Positions 20,901-34,700 of a DNA stretch of 64,000 nucleotides are shown here, in pieces; positions within the stretch are counted from its first letter, which is position 1, and the number at the start of each line of letters is the position of its first letter. The stretch is from contig SJOL01006737.1 in NCBI GenBank assembly GCA_004794785.1, forward strand, positions 60,006 through 124,005, given 5' to 3'. The translations under genes were made by a program, and so were the position numbers. Origin of the DNA: Opisthorchis felineus (taxonomy: Eukaryota > Platyhelminthes > Trematoda > Opisthorchiida > Opisthorchiidae). The notes under the pieces were generated by a model. That model saw only the letters and a program-made list of their open reading frames with translations, was not told where the DNA came from and ran no database searches.

Positions 20901-23900
20901 CCCTTCAATTTTAATAAAAAGGCCTGTAAATACGGACAACAACCCTTCTTATATTAGGTAATTTTTCCATAAATAAGAACAACCGGAATCAGTGTTAAGT
21001 AAACGGCGTTTCAAGTGTATCCCTTCACGTCCTCACCACACAATCCACATTGAATATCGAGAAAACTTTCAAACGAAAATTAAGCAATCAGTTTGGTCTA
21101 CAGTGTAGACAGACAAGACTAACCAGCTTCGTGTTGTTTACCAGTTTATCAGTGTTGGTTGCTTAATAGAGGGCCTAGATAAGACCTCTAATTAGTGGTT
21201 AGCACAAGCGGAATTTTTGGTGTCAACTAAGGACACCCAGAACGCGCATAGCTCTTAAAGTGAAGGATCAAACAGCAGCTCATTTTTGGTTTAAATTGTG
21301 GTTTTAAGAAAATAGATACTTAGTGAATTAGAGGAAGCCTCACCTGAAAAGGATATTCACCGAAACGCCAAGACCCCACCCGGAATGTACTGAGGCCAGG
21401 TTACCTGAATACGGTATAAAGAGGTCGAACATGCCCAACAGGATGACACCATTTCAAGATATAAAATCGTCGCGCACAGCACTAGTAAACTTGTTAGGTT
21501 GCCGGTAATTGATGAGCTCAGCGATTGTGTATTCCAAATAGAATAGGACGAATGCACATGCGCCAACATTCCTGTGGTTCACAAACTACACAGTACGGTA
21601 CACACAGTCCCACCAGAAATGTGAGTTAATATTTTTGCGATAATCGACAACCCAGCAATAGAGGGCACTTTGCAGGACATTGAGCGCAGCCTAGATTCTG
21701 ATAAACCTTTTATCTGGAAATAATTTATATCCGCCAATTTGGTGACTAATGACCAAGACTGTGAAAACGCCAAGTGTCCCAATTAATGCATAAATGATAA
21801 AAAAGAATTGGCGTGCGTGAAGGATCTGATTGGCCGATTGGTGGCTTGTTGCTTTTACAGTAGTGATCTATGTGTAGATTGTAAAACACAATAAGAGTGA
21901 GTTGGGGAAAATAGGGCACTTGTAATTCCTGGCTCCAACTATCAATATTTTCCTGACCGTCCTGCCTTACCTGGAAATGACAAAAACTAACCTGCAAACA
22001 AGAATTGGTGACGAGGGTTTGACAGCGTTTATTGCAAATATTTGTAAAATATCCTACCAATGGTTTCTTGCGCTGTCCTAAAACTCACTGAATCTGACAC
22101 CGCGATCAGGTAGACCGGTGTAATCTCTTGCCAAGAGTGAAAAAATGGATAGTAAATCGTCCATCGGCTGCTCACAAAACCCCTACTCCAAAGCATATTT
22201 GGCAACAAGTTTTGACTTTCCTTTTAAAGGATACTATGTATTCTCTTAGAAAACCTAGATTTGCGTCGTCACTCTAACCGTTTTTACTGGAAACAGCCTA
22301 CCTAAATTACTGCTCCATTTGCACGTCGGCCCATGGTGGAGAGAGGTTTTGGATACCTCATTACATGAAAAACTGGCCTTAAGATTTCATTGTTAATTGA
22401 TGTAGTTACTGAGTTGTCAGGGAGATAAACCATGCGGAAGAAATCAACCATATATATCAATTGTTTCCATACGCAGCAAACTGCATGCAACCATCAATTC
22501 TTGACTCGAGTGACACAGACCAGATCTTTAGGTTGCAAACCTAAACTGGTAAATTGGGAAATAAAAATATTGATTGCACCCTCGTATTTACATGCTCAGT
22601 TAATCAATTGAGCTGTGTCAAATTTTCGGGTACGTACCGGACTAATGCCGTGCAATATACGGCTGCACTGTTAGGAGGAATATCCCAATATTCCGACGAG
22701 ACAGGCTTGGATTTTTGCCAATGTGCTGGAATACTGCACATGCCGATTGGGCTTCTTCGTTGTTATTCCATCATACAAAAAAAGCGTGACGGAATATGCG
22801 ACTGTCTTACGCTTACACAAACTGTGCATGGTGCATACTCATTTTGTGGCTGCGTGTGTATTACCCCGCAGCGTATCACCAATACACAGTAGCGCTTGAG
22901 AATACGCAGTTTAAGCTCATAATATATTTACTTTGATCATTAGTATCTCCCGTGCAACTCGGGAAATGCACCTATATTCAGTGGTCAATTTGGCATATAA
23001 TGACGGAACGTAACTTCATCCAGTAACTCATGCAAATTTCGGAGATTTTCTGTGAATCACTCTGTTGTGTTCATATTCAAAACGCCAAACCTCAGTTCAG
23101 GCGACTTTGCACTAAATCCCACTGCAGCACTCCAAACGCACACGACAAACATTCCATTATTTCCCAAATTTTGCGATCGTGACTACTTCAGTTTGACGTT
23201 TTCCATGTTACTCGGCTGGAAAAAAGGCATCACATACCTTTATTTCCTTATTTTAGCGCTCTCAAAGTGCATTCACTGCAGTGGAAAAGCAAGGCCATAT
23301 TTGGATCATTTGGCTGATGGCTGCGGAGAAAGGATGATTTTCCGACAAAATGACAAATGAAGTCTTCGTGAAGTTTGATACAGCGCACACGAATTGCAAA
23401 ATTACAAATCTGGTTTTGAGTTAATTCAATGAATTGAATGATGCTTAACTAGGTCTACTCTGCTGAGCAGATAAGTGGTTCTATCGGAGATGCTTCAGAG
23501 CAACCTAATAAATCACTGCGTCCAGTTCACAACAGACAACAGAGTACCCCGCCTAAAAGGATAAAACCGTGAGTTTATTGGTGAAGTTCTTTTGAGCTGC
23601 TTTCAATTAACATTATTGGGAAGAGTTTTGAGGATGGTACTGACATTCGCAGACTTGGTTTCATGCATCAAGTAGCATATGAACTTTTCTTTTAGAAAAT
23701 ATCAGCTGGTTTGTATAAATAATTTCTTTCCTTATTGTGTAGCTCCTAGACAATCCCTGTTTTGAATACAATTTCGGTCTTATCTAATCAGTTATAATGT
23801 GCCCGCTTCATAAATAAACAACAGCTAGGGCAATCTGAATTATTTTGCAAGTAGACCAGCTCTATTGCAGATAGCAAGGATAAAAAAAGAACGAACACTT

Positions 23901-26100
23901 TTTTACATTTGCTCAAATAGATGCCTTATAGGGAGGGACAGAATTCCACCGGTTAGATGGCCAATCGAATCAGCACTCTGTGGAATAAGCGCGCACTGAT
24001 TTGGTTTGTCCGGTTTGGTTTTCGAGTCAACATGTGCGAGTTAGCTTGACGTAGATAACTTTAGGAATTGCAAGTGATATTCAACGAATCATTCGTCTAA
24101 CTGAGATGATAGGTGTTAAAATCTAGGCAGAATGCAGCATCAGTGCAAAAACGCGATATACACAACCAGGGACTTATTTGATTTTGAAACATGGATGAAT
24201 CTATTTTTGTGAGATTTGGAAAACTTTATATATATTTTTGCAAGCTCAACCAATTTTCTGGCTGGCTGGGTAGGAAACGGCGGTCAAACTTGCTTGCATC
24301 CTTCAGATAACTTTCATAAACTGTCATCAGAGCCAAAGCGTTAAACTGCAACGAATCATGAGAGCACTATAGTACAACTTTTAAAGGTCAATGGAAATTC
24401 GGTTCCGTAATCAGTGTTCACTCAAGTGTCTTGAAATTGTATATTGGCATGGAGAGAACTAACATCTGTGACAATACAAACACTTTTTATCTGCAAGTTG
24501 TCCTGACACAATGATTACGGTGCATAAAAAAGTCAGAAAATTATACCTGAATACAGTTAATAACCGATCTGCCCTCCGGACAAACTTTGTCCCCAGGTAG
24601 AGTATGCCAGCTAGACAAAATTTCCGAAGCACAATAGTCAATTGAAAGTATGGCTCTCAGTGAATTTCAGAAAAATGTGAAATTGGTAATGCAAAACCAT
24701 TGGTTAAAGCGACTCAATATTGTGTATTGATGAAAAAAGTTGCAGATGGCATGACAGCGGGAAGTGAATTGCTCCCAGGAAGACTGCAATCAGGTTTTTC
24801 TATCGTGAAGTCATTGGGTGTGCGCCATTCCTGGGGCAGTGTATATTGCCACATGCGCGATATTATTTAGGTGCCATCTTGCTTACCGTGCCTCGTGCGT
24901 TGGTGACGCTTGAGACTGTAAAGGTGAGCGTAGGACTTGTTGCAAAGAATGCAGACAAATGGTTGTTGTCTGTTGTGCACAATAGAATGTCGCCCCAACT
25001 CATTTGGACATAAGAACCGTTTGTCACATGTGTGGCACACATTTTGCTTTGCCGCAATTGGTGTCGCATGTGAACTATGTTTGGTTTTATGCCTCTTCAA
25101 ATTGAAAGCGTGCTTGTATTCTTTGCCGCATGCGCCGCACTTGTGGGGTTTTGATGTTGAGTGTGACCGCATATGAATTTCCAGGATGGACTTGAAAATA
25201 AATGGCATTCGGCAAATGCTGCACCGTAATTGAGATGCGATGGGCGTTGAGATGTTTGATGTGTGCGTTCTGTATTTGTGTAACTGAAGATTTGATAGCT
25301 GCTAAACTGCGATCCGCACAACTCGCATAGAGCCTTCTTAATTCCGCGGTGTCTCACCATGTGTAGACTATGTTTGGGCAAATGCATCAATGACTTGTCA
25401 CATACTGCGAATATGTGTAATCCAAGATCGGCCGCAGACGTTGGATGTGGGTGATCCGCATGAATCTTTCGGACTGGTGACGATTTCTTAATACGTTGAC
25501 CTATTTGGGTTTCAATAGTTTCTGTACGCCTGGGATCTCGTCCAGAATATATTTCGTCTGCAAGGTCAAAGCACGATTCTGTCCAGCACAGGCGACCCGG
25601 CGACGCTCCGTATTTTGTTGCGTTATGTCAAATGTAATTCGTAAAGGTTCCGGTCAATGTAATTCTGTTAGGGTACCGTGGAATCGCTGTAATCATGGAA
25701 GAGGGTTTGTATATAGAATGTTATCACAAATGCCGAGAAAATGAATTCTATAATTAAACGTACTTTTGTGATTTCCAAATTTTGCTTTCCTGTTGGTACA
25801 CTAGTGGGCTGCCGCGCTATATTGAAGATGCTCAGGTGCATAACTGCCAATATGCATTTCGATATTTACTTTAGTGAAACAAAGATAATATAGTATTTTT
25901 CAACACGAATTATAGCAGTTTGGGCAATGTGTTTTACCTATCAGGCTGCTCGCTTTCTTGGCGTTACTTTACAGAATAAAATCTCCAAAACCTTCGCACA
26001 TTTGTGTGTGAACAGTTTTTTACGCGTCAAATAAATTACTTGTCCTGAAAACCATGCGGTACAATGTCATTCGGAGACGTCAAAACATACTACACAATGC
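20900..26100 (+). repeat. Segmental duplication, copy 1 (carries zinc-finger gene)
   Basis: A series of colinear matches links this block with 31800-35750 in the same orientation. Pairs include 20925/31840, 21175/32043, 21560/32410, 23040/32718, 24010/33515, 24700/34440 (the zinc-finger part) and 25500-26000/35215-35700. Identity by eye is about 65-80 percent, with many indels, so the event is old. Copy 1 is longer by more than 1 kb. A sub-block near 23270-23460 also resembles 36270-36450 and 43920-44105. Confidence 0.75.
24867..25630 (-). pseudogene. Six-finger C2H2 zinc-finger gene, probably a recent pseudogene
   Basis: The minus strand is open from about 25627 and encodes a linker of roughly 70 residues, then six C2H2 units. 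Finger 1 has Phe in place of its first Cys (FAVCDKS...HMVRH). Finger 2 starts as CELCGSQF but its second half (LQLHKYRTH) is in another frame, so one base is lost or gained at about 25290-25300. Fingers 3-6 are complete: CSIC...HMRSH, CGAC...HKTKH, CHTC...HSIVH and CILC...HQRTRH. The frame stops after GKQDGT at 24867. The frameshift could be a sequencing error; together with the lost Cys it points to early decay. Fingers of this type usually bind DNA, in the nucleus. It is the parent-like member of the copies at 4.6 and 34.6-35.2 kb and is related to the one at 42 kb. Confidence 0.75.
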
Positions 26101-26190
26101 CAAATACGAATATGGAAATTGCTCTACAGTTATATTGAGGAGCAAATGCGTTCCTGAATACCGCTTTCAGATTTAGCTCGCACACAATGT
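25621..26190 (-). repeat. Partner of the inverted repeat at 18064-18672
   Basis: Reverse complement of 18064-18672 at about 90 percent. It lies immediately upstream of the zinc-finger frame. The part up to about 26000 also matches 35440-35700 in direct orientation, but more weakly. Confidence 0.75.
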
Positions 26191-26633
26191 CACTCCTTAA
26201 AGAACACGGCATATCTGACGTATCGCCAAACAGCGAACGAATTCAGATGCGCGAATGTCGCCTAGTTTGAGTTTATTAAATTTCTGCCTCCGTCCGTTAG
26301 GATTAAAATTTTTCGGGCTTTCTTTTGCTGTTGTAGATCTTGCACGTTTCAGTATGAGTCTTATGGGTTTTTGACTAAACTGAATGGCTCTGAAATTAGT
26401 GTCTGTATGACGCAGTGGAAACTGAGAGAACTGACTTCTAAATAACTTAACTTTAGAGGGTTCTAGTGAGGTGTACTCACAGGAATGTATCAAAACAGGA
26501 CACTAACTCTTTCTGTATCTCATCTTTGAGGTAATTATTGAATAAACAATAAAGGGCCAATTTTAAATGTGGATCAATATTACGATATCTATGCAAGTTG
26601 TGCTGCGATATCCCGTTAGGTGTGAATGTTCAT

Positions 26634-27306
26634 TCATTGGCAAACAATTATCGGTTGTTCCGTCGTTCTTTTATTTATGTTTTTTTCTTTGCAGCAAATA
26701 TTATTTAGGTCAGAGGTGTGAATAGTATAATTTATTTTGCAGTTTAATACGCCCTCCAAAAAGAGCCTGCAATTTTGTTCAGACTGGCCATCAAACTTAA
26801 CTGAGGTGTATAGAATTTTGGTTACATTTTGGACCGTTTGATGTGGCTTCACCAAATTATTGATTCATTCAACAAATGGCTCTGAGTTAACCGGATTATT
26901 TTATGTTGATGCGCTGGTTATTGGTGACAAATGCGACATTGTGCAAAATTTGCCTTACAGCATCCCTATATTTGAACCATTCTTTTCTATAGGCACAAAA
27001 ACATTCAGACTCACCATCTGGTGCATACTGTTCCAATAGGCTATCCAAAAGGATATCCAATGGCCCCACTGGAATTGCAATTACACAATGCGTTTTACGG
27101 TCTTCTAAATTTGAAAGATGTCTCAAATATATTATTTTTAGGACATTAAGTTAGGCTGGACGCAAAATAACCACAACATTTTACACCTAATTTCCATTTT
27201 CGTAAAACGTAATGAATAATACTCACGTTTTTTGTGGCCTATAATTTGTTCAGTCATGATAGAAATTATCGCCACTTTCAAACATAAGAAGGCCATACTT
27301 GCAAAC
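26634..27306 (-). CDS. Candidate four-exon gene fragment, unidentified
   Basis: On the minus strand four open segments can be joined with phase kept at every junction: 27306-27227, 27104-27015, 26913-26853 and 26766-26634. Donors are GTGAGT at 27226, GTGAGT at 27014 and GTGAAG at 26852; acceptors are AG at 27106-27105, 26915-26914 and 26768-26767. Implied introns are 122, 101 and 86 bases. The product would include the phrases MTEQIIGHKK, THCVIAIPVGPLDILLDSLL and SHLLNESIIW, ending at a stop at 26634. I recognise no family. Short exons with flexible splice choice can be found by chance, so the model rests on the two strong GTGAGT donors and the phase agreement. It could equally be a pseudogene or nothing. 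Confidence 0.27.
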
Positions 27307-27309
27307 CTC

Positions 27310-30300
27310 AGGCAAACGGACTACTTGCGGTATCTATTTAAACATCTTAGGTTAGAAATACTCCAATCAGTTTGTTGCCAGTATAAGCCAATCATCTGGT
27401 GAAACGGATTAGTTTAGCACACTCGCCAAAATATATGCGATAGGTAATACCGCTTCACAAAGGCCTTAGCTGAAATATTTAGTGACATGTATGTGATTAA
27501 AGGGACAAAACTAATCTAAGTCATGCTGCTTGAAGGGATTCGCAGACATCCTAAAACAGGAGGCCGGTAAATGCAATATTTTGGTGGAAGTGTGCTTATG
27601 TCATTTGGGCACCAAAAGGGTGTTTTATTGTTGCAAATTATCAAGTGAACAAAACAATAGGTGGGGGAATTTGTGAGACGTCGACTATTTTATCAAGAGT
27701 ATAAGTGAACGACATTACTAAATCATGATTTCGACAACAAAATAGTACTAATGGCAAGCGCACCACATGAAGTTGGTGATTTACATACCATTTCTCAATC
27801 CACTATTACAACCAACATTTGTGGAAATATATCTAGGGCAAATCGTCGACTCAACTCACATGTACGTAGGACGGATGTCAAACTGGAGCGAGATAAACTG
27901 GCAGAATTTTTCGGCATCAAAATGACGTAGGAAACGTTTGCGAATCAAAAGTGTGACACCTCAATGATTTCTTCCCCAAAGGTGTTAAACGTTGGTGAAA
28001 TTATTTACAAAGCGTTGCAGGCATTGCTACAAATTATATCAACTCTCGCACGCTAATACGTGCACATGAAAAGTGGATACATTTTTTGGTTAAAAGTGTC
28101 ACAACGACACGGGTAGCGTGAGAATAAATTCATACGGGAGAGAAACAAAGTCAGCCCACCGATTGTTGTGTCCATACAAAATGGTCGAGCAACATGCAGA
28201 GAGGGAAACCCTGGGGCATTCATATGATGACCCTGTTGTAATATTTAGGTACCTCGGGTCAACTGACAACTTGTCGAGAAGTATCCCACACCTAAGGGCC
28301 TCAAGTGTTTCCCACGCCTGTAGCAAAGCTGTCTCGTAACTGTGGTTACAGAGCTAATTCGGTAATTTTGGCAGACCTGCAGAACCTGATCACGTACCTC
28401 AGAATAAACGTTTACTACCTGTGTCCGGGGAATAGGACAGCCTGCAAAGATCAAGCATTTCAAGTCTTCAGGGAGCACTCGTCCAAAGAAATCTAAACAA
28501 CCTATCGCTGTCTTGAAGACAAATCCACATTGCAAGTTGAACAACATTGACCCGGAACCTATAATTTCTGAAAGTTTTAGAAAGTTTAAATGCAGCATGT
28601 GACGGGCGAGAAAAGCATTCACTACCAAAACCTCGAACGTTATGATATAGGTGTTGTGGCTTACAAAAAATGAGACTGCCAGGGAAAACATAGTAATTTT
28701 GGTAGAAGCTGATCACACATTCTTCTGGATTGAAACCTCAAGAACAGTTCACTGAGGCCCACTTCGAAAGTTGCCTGAATCTCAACACTTTCTTGTATAA
28801 CCAAATTGCATCAACCTAGCAACGACGACAGCCGGGATTCAACTCAACTTGCAGCATTTCGTACCCACCGAAACTTGGTAAATTATGGCGCCACGTACAG
28901 CGATAACTGTGATAACGACTAATATTGAAGAAGTGCAAACACTAAACCAAAACTACAGAAGGAAAATTGTAAATAGAGAACTGGGGGTACCGCGCAATAT
29001 AAATCGCGGAAGCAATCAAAGAGAGCAGCAGAAGGGAGATTTATGGCATCGGCTGGGGGCTATCAGTCTGACAAATACGTGACGTATAATACAGCCATAA
29101 GAAAACATTGTACGGTTAGAAATGAATCCTGCACATCAGTCGTCTACAGTTTCAATATCCCTGGCGTTATTGGGCTCTCCCAAAGGTTTGTATTTCTGTC
29201 TGACCTGTGATGAATAATTACTTTTTGTTGTCAAACATAAAATACGCGTTTTACAGGTTATTAGATGACTTGTTTCATTGAGTCCACACTATATTTGTCT
29301 TCCACGGGCAGACGATGTGTAGGGGTATATGACACCGGCCTATTTACTATGGGTAGCTTCGGATTTTAGACCTCTCCCAAAAACTTCATGCTTCTAAACT
29401 AATGCATCACTTTTGTGAATCTGAGTTTGGGCGGCCGCGTAATATGTTTATCATCATTGATAATGCCTGTGACCGGGGTCTGGTGTTGATAATGCCAGTT
29501 GCTGGTGCTCTGCAGGCAGTGTCTTATAACATCAGGATAATTTGAAATGGTCCTCGTAGGATCTCCTTGATTTGGGTTTCAGAGATTTAGGCTATTGAAT
29601 TCATGGACACTTGAATTTACATAACATCCAAAGGTCGTAAAGAAAGTTAGATTCCAAAGTTGCGATTGATGTTTGATCTAATTTGTAAGTTATCCCAATT
29701 ATTTCATCACGCTTACTTAAACCCGAAGAAAGCTTAGCCAATTGATTGTAAGAAAACCGACAGTAGTGACATAAGCATAATGACGAGAACGGTTCAAGGC
29801 AATCTATGTGGCTTCTGGGAATGCATGTTTTACGTTTTTGTATTTTTGGCTCAGTCATTGAAAAAATACTAGTGATTGGTACTACTATTGTGTTGCACTT
29901 ATGCCAACTACAGATATCTCTCGCAAAGCAACATTATGCGGTGGACTATTAGCATTCCATTTGAACTTAAGCAGTGTGCGTCATTCACTGCCACTGGATT
30001 TTACAATTTCTTTCAACTACGATAGCACCCGTTTGATCTCAGAGTTACATAGCATCCCGTTGAGCTCTTTTATCACGGGTTATCTTCGATGTGTCACTCA
30101 ACCTACTGATTGTTTGTGTCCCTCATATCCATAAATTAGTGTTGAGGTTTGACGAAGTACTTTTGAGTTCTGCAGGAGGATTAGGCGCCACATATCACAT
30201 TTGTTCTGGAAATACGCGCCAGTAGTTTTTTGGCACATATTGGATTCGTTTTGCGTGCTCCAGATATCTATGTTCAGAAAAAAACTATATCCGTTCATTT

Positions 30301-31480
30301 ACGCTGACAGCAACGTGGAAATTGACTAGTTTGTGTGACTTTACACTACGATGGCGCGTCCCTCCTCGTAACACACTGACCGAATAGTACGTTGGTTCAT
30401 AGTCAATTATTGACACTTGCTTCTAAATACCACTTCAAATTGCTAACGATATCTTACTCCCCAATATCTTTACTCAAAGACTTCTGGGTTGCACTTGGGG
30501 TTTATTCTGCCCATCTTATATATTTGGTTGACGTCACCGTAATTCTATCTTTATTTTGTTAGATTTCCATATGTAGGTGTCGTGGAATTCTCCTCAGTGT
30601 TGAGATAATCCGTTGACAACCTTCTACCGTGTTATCCACAGGCGATTATAAGAAGCCAGTTTGAAATACAATTAGGTGATGTTTCCTTAATCAGATACTT
30701 TGGGGCGTCTGTAGTACACAAAATAGCCAAATGGGATCACATGCCTGTTCTACGTAACGCCTAAGAGAAATCAGAAGGAATATCTCCGGACTTTGGCAAA
30801 AAAAACATTGACGGTTTTGTCTTGTTACATACAATTACTTGAAGTAGCCCTCTTTTTCCAGGAACAAAAATACGAATCTCGTATCCACCATAACTGGCAT
30901 TCAGTTTGCTTGTGTATTATTTTGAATTATGGTAGACATCATCCGTGATATTGAACACAATTCCTCATGTGAGTAAACACAAATATTTTTTCGACGTTTC
31001 TCAGGTGTGGGTAAACACATTTTGTTAATGTTAATCATCTCAGCACAACATTGTATGGTTGGGAGATACAGTCAGGTTTTTGAATAACAAAGAAAAGATG
31101 TGCACCCGAATGTCAACCGGAGTAAAATTCCTTCAGAAATACTTTGTTGCAAACCAGTCCAGAACCAAAACCAAAGCAGCAATTTCCATCAATTGGTTCA
31201 TCTCGCCGGGGACTACAACCGTGTCTATTTGGAACAATTAGCTTCGCAGCAACTTATTTTGAGAATGCCATGTCTATCAGACATTGTTTTCTTGTAGCAA
31301 GGCAAACTACTTAATCCAGTTAATAATGACAACAACTGAGAAACGCACATCCCCTCTGTGCCGTGGTGCAGTTGCACAAATTTTTGTTCATTCCAGCTTG
31401 CTTGAATTAGATTAATTTTCTTCAGGTTGGTCTGTAGGATGGCCGCGTTTGACTGCCCGAATTCAAATCAGCGTACAGCA
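27310..31480. other. Long stretch with no recognisable gene
   Basis: Open frames up to 148 codons occur (minus strand 28245-28691), which is within chance expectation for this composition in a window this size, and none shows motifs. No repeat shared with the rest of the window was noticed. This is the interval separating the two segmental copies. Confidence 0.45.
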
Positions 31481-31564
31481 GTGCGTGTTTGTTAGTGTTT
31501 CACCTAAAACAGCGTCGTACATTCAACTTGGAAACATTTAGTTCTCATCATAAGCTGCATAAAC

Positions 31565-31690
31565 CAATGAGCGCAGCCAAGGCAAATGTACAAAATGGAA
31601 CTGGACTTGGGATCGACATTATTTCTAACATGAGCATTCTAGCGGCCAGTTTGGATACGTTACCGTCAAGCAGGTACAGCAAAATGATTT
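31565..31690 (+). repeat. Left arm of direct segmental duplication (copy 2)
   Basis: Matches 16545-16650 at about 75 percent in the same orientation and lies just upstream of the main body of copy 2, so it marks the left side of the ancestral unit. Confidence 0.6.
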
Positions 31691-31799
31691 TGCAGTGTTT
31701 TCGGGTAGAAACGTTTTGTTCGTGTTTTATCTAGCAAATGCAAATCACTATTTCACGTTAATTCTTGGTGGCGGTAGCATTTTCAGTTTGATTTGCTGG

Positions 31800-34700
31800 T
31801 AAATCTGAGATGCAATTAGTTTATTAAAAGTGCCTTTAAAAACGGGCAACTACTGCTTGCCATATTCATTTAGTTCTCGCAACAATAAACACAACCAGAA
31901 CAGCTTTTAGGGTGTGATCTTTTAACTCCAATCCAAAAATCTGCATTGAAGTTCGAGCAAACGATCCAGAGAACATGTAACAGTCTGTTCAGTTTGCACG
32001 ATGAACAGACCAGTATAACAATGTTGGCTGTTTATTAGACGGCCTACGCAAGAGCTCTAATTAGTGCGCCAAATGTGCGTTTTTCAATGTGTGGTTAGCA
32101 CAAGCTAAATTCTCTTGGTCTTCATTAAGCACACCCAAAATGGGACGTGTTCATTGGGTAAAGAAAAAACCTACAGCTCATTTTCGTTTTAAATTGTGGA
32201 TACTTAGCGAATTTGAAGCAGCTGCATCTCAGAGGCGGTCACCTGAACACGGTATATAGGTGCCGACCACGCGCAACAGTATGATAGGATTCCAGGAGTA
32301 AAATTTTCGCACGCAGCAGTAGTACATTTAGAGGATTGCCCGTGTTTGGTGGTCCTAGAGATTATCCATTCAAAACAAAATATGAGGAATGCATGTAGGT
32401 CTACACGCGTCAAAATTTCCATGGTTAATAAGCTATATAATACGGAATACACAGCAGTCGTTATTGCGCGATAATCAAAGACTCAGCAATATGGGGGCTT
32501 CAGAAAATATCAAACGCATTTCTAACACAGCACGTCTGCACATACACCGATAGCGTAAAAGATCAGTTGCGAACTGTCTGCGTACAGCGTAATCAGTGGA
32601 AGTGGAATAATTTTTCGTTTCGCTCAAGTACTGCGGCTAAATTCGGTGATTAGTTTGTTCCATGATGGGGGATTGAATGGTAGCACTTACAGCATTCAGG
32701 AAATCATCTACGGTTCGTGATTTTTCCTCGAATCACGTCCCTATGTTCAAGTTGAAATCGGCAAATTTTATTTCAGGTGATTTTGCACCGAATCCTACCC
32801 CAGTATGTCAAATGCAAACGACAAACCTTTCATTATTACCCAAATTGTACAATCAATTGTTGTTTGGTCTGAGGTTTGTCATGTTACTCGACTATAAAAA
32901 TGCAGCGATGCTGGATAATTTGATTTATTCGGTGATGAATTATATATTAATGCAACAGTAAGCTGTAGGCAATTTCATTTCCTCAAAGACAAATAAAAAT
33001 CCTTTATATACAATGGTTTAGTAATCGTAAACGTTTGTACCATGTGTACTAGTTTGACGGGAGCGAATTCTCCGACAATATGGCATCAAGCCTAAAAGGA
33101 TAGAACAGTGAATTTCGTGGCGATACCTTCCGTTCTGCTTTTATTGGACGGAATTCGACACATTCTTTGGGATCGTGGTCATGCAAACAGACTGGATTAT
33201 ATGCATCACGAAACTCGTACAGTCATCTTTTAGCAGGATGTCAGCTAGGTTAAATTAGTATCTCTCAAACGAACCGTGGTTTTGAATACAACTTTGAGCT
33301 AGGTTAATCGGTGAACGTTTACTTGAAGAACAACATTTTGGACAAGTGAAACTAGTCCCAAAGCACAGCAGTTCTTTTGGTGCTAGCAGGGATTGAAAAC
33401 AACGAAATCTTTCACACATTTGTCTAAACATATACCCCATATCGGTGGATAGATTACCCATGGTTAATTGACCAGTCGACATAACATTTCCCTGAATATG
33501 TGCGCAATGATTTGTTGGTCAACATATACGAGTTAGGGCGGCTTAGATAATTTTGGGGTTTGTAAGTAATGTTCAACAAAACATTCGTCTGGTTGAGAGA
33601 ATACGTGGTGAAATCTATGCAGAATGTTATACCGGTGCCAAAATGCAATTGATGTAAAAGCCTGAGTGAATCCGTTTATGCGAGATTAGGAAAACTTTAT
33701 CATTCTTTCAACCCTAGCAACACGAAAACCCGTTTTCTGTTTGGCTACGTAGAAAGCGCGGCACAAATCAGTTTACATCTGTTAAATGTATTTTATAAAC
33801 AGTCACGATAGTCCTCCTAACTCAAGGCCTCTGATGAAAGCGTTAAAATGCAGCGATTAAAGAGTGCAATACAGTGCGAATTTCAAACGTCATAGCTAAT
33901 TCTTGTGGCGATATTTTGCAGTGAACTCTGCCACTTCAAGTGACTTGATATGGCACCCGATAGGAACGTACGTCCATATGGCCAGAATTACCATATGCGA
34001 CGATTCAAGTACTTTTGCTGACATAATGATGACGACGCTGAAAAAGAGACTGAGTAACTTTTCGATGAATGAACCAAACCGCTGAACTCCTGACTAATTT
34101 TCTCCTCATTAGGTTTCATTCATCCTTGTGTATGCACCCCAGTCATTTTGTTGAGAATAAGTCTCAGTCAATTGCAGCTGGCGTACCCTATAAAAGCGAC
34201 TGAGAATTATGCGCCGTACAGCAGCATCGAAATTCGTAGGTAATTCGTAGATCTGGAAACAGTGGCAGCTAAAGGGTTGCACGCGATACTGTGATCAAAA
34301 GCGTACTAAGTTGGGTGCTCAAACTCTCGAGTAGAGTCCGCCTGATGCATAATATATTTAAAACAGAATATTCAACGGAAAGGGCTGGTCCTGCTAAATT
34401 CTCAGCGAAAATATACATTTGGTAATGTTAGTACAACTTGTTGAAGTGGCCTAGCATATTGTACTGATAAAGATAATTTGCAACAAGCATGACAGCAATG
34501 AGTAAATTATCCTCAAGAAGGCGAGAATCAGTTTGTTATCCCGAAGTCATTCGACGCGCCACATTCCTTGAGCCAGCGTTTATTAAAGCACGCGCGATAG
34601 TACTGAGGTGCCACCTTGCTTACCATACCTCGTACATTGATGGCGCTCAAGAATAAATTTATGAGCGTAGGATTTGTTGCAAAAATTCCGGCGAATGGGT

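Noticed and set aside
22554..22892. Cys-rich plus-strand frame of 112 codons
   Set aside because: No regular Cys spacing, no signal peptide, no equivalent frame in the homologous segmental copy.
28245..28691. Minus-strand open frame of 148 codons
   Set aside because: Chance length, no motifs, and overlapping open frames on both strands of similar quality.
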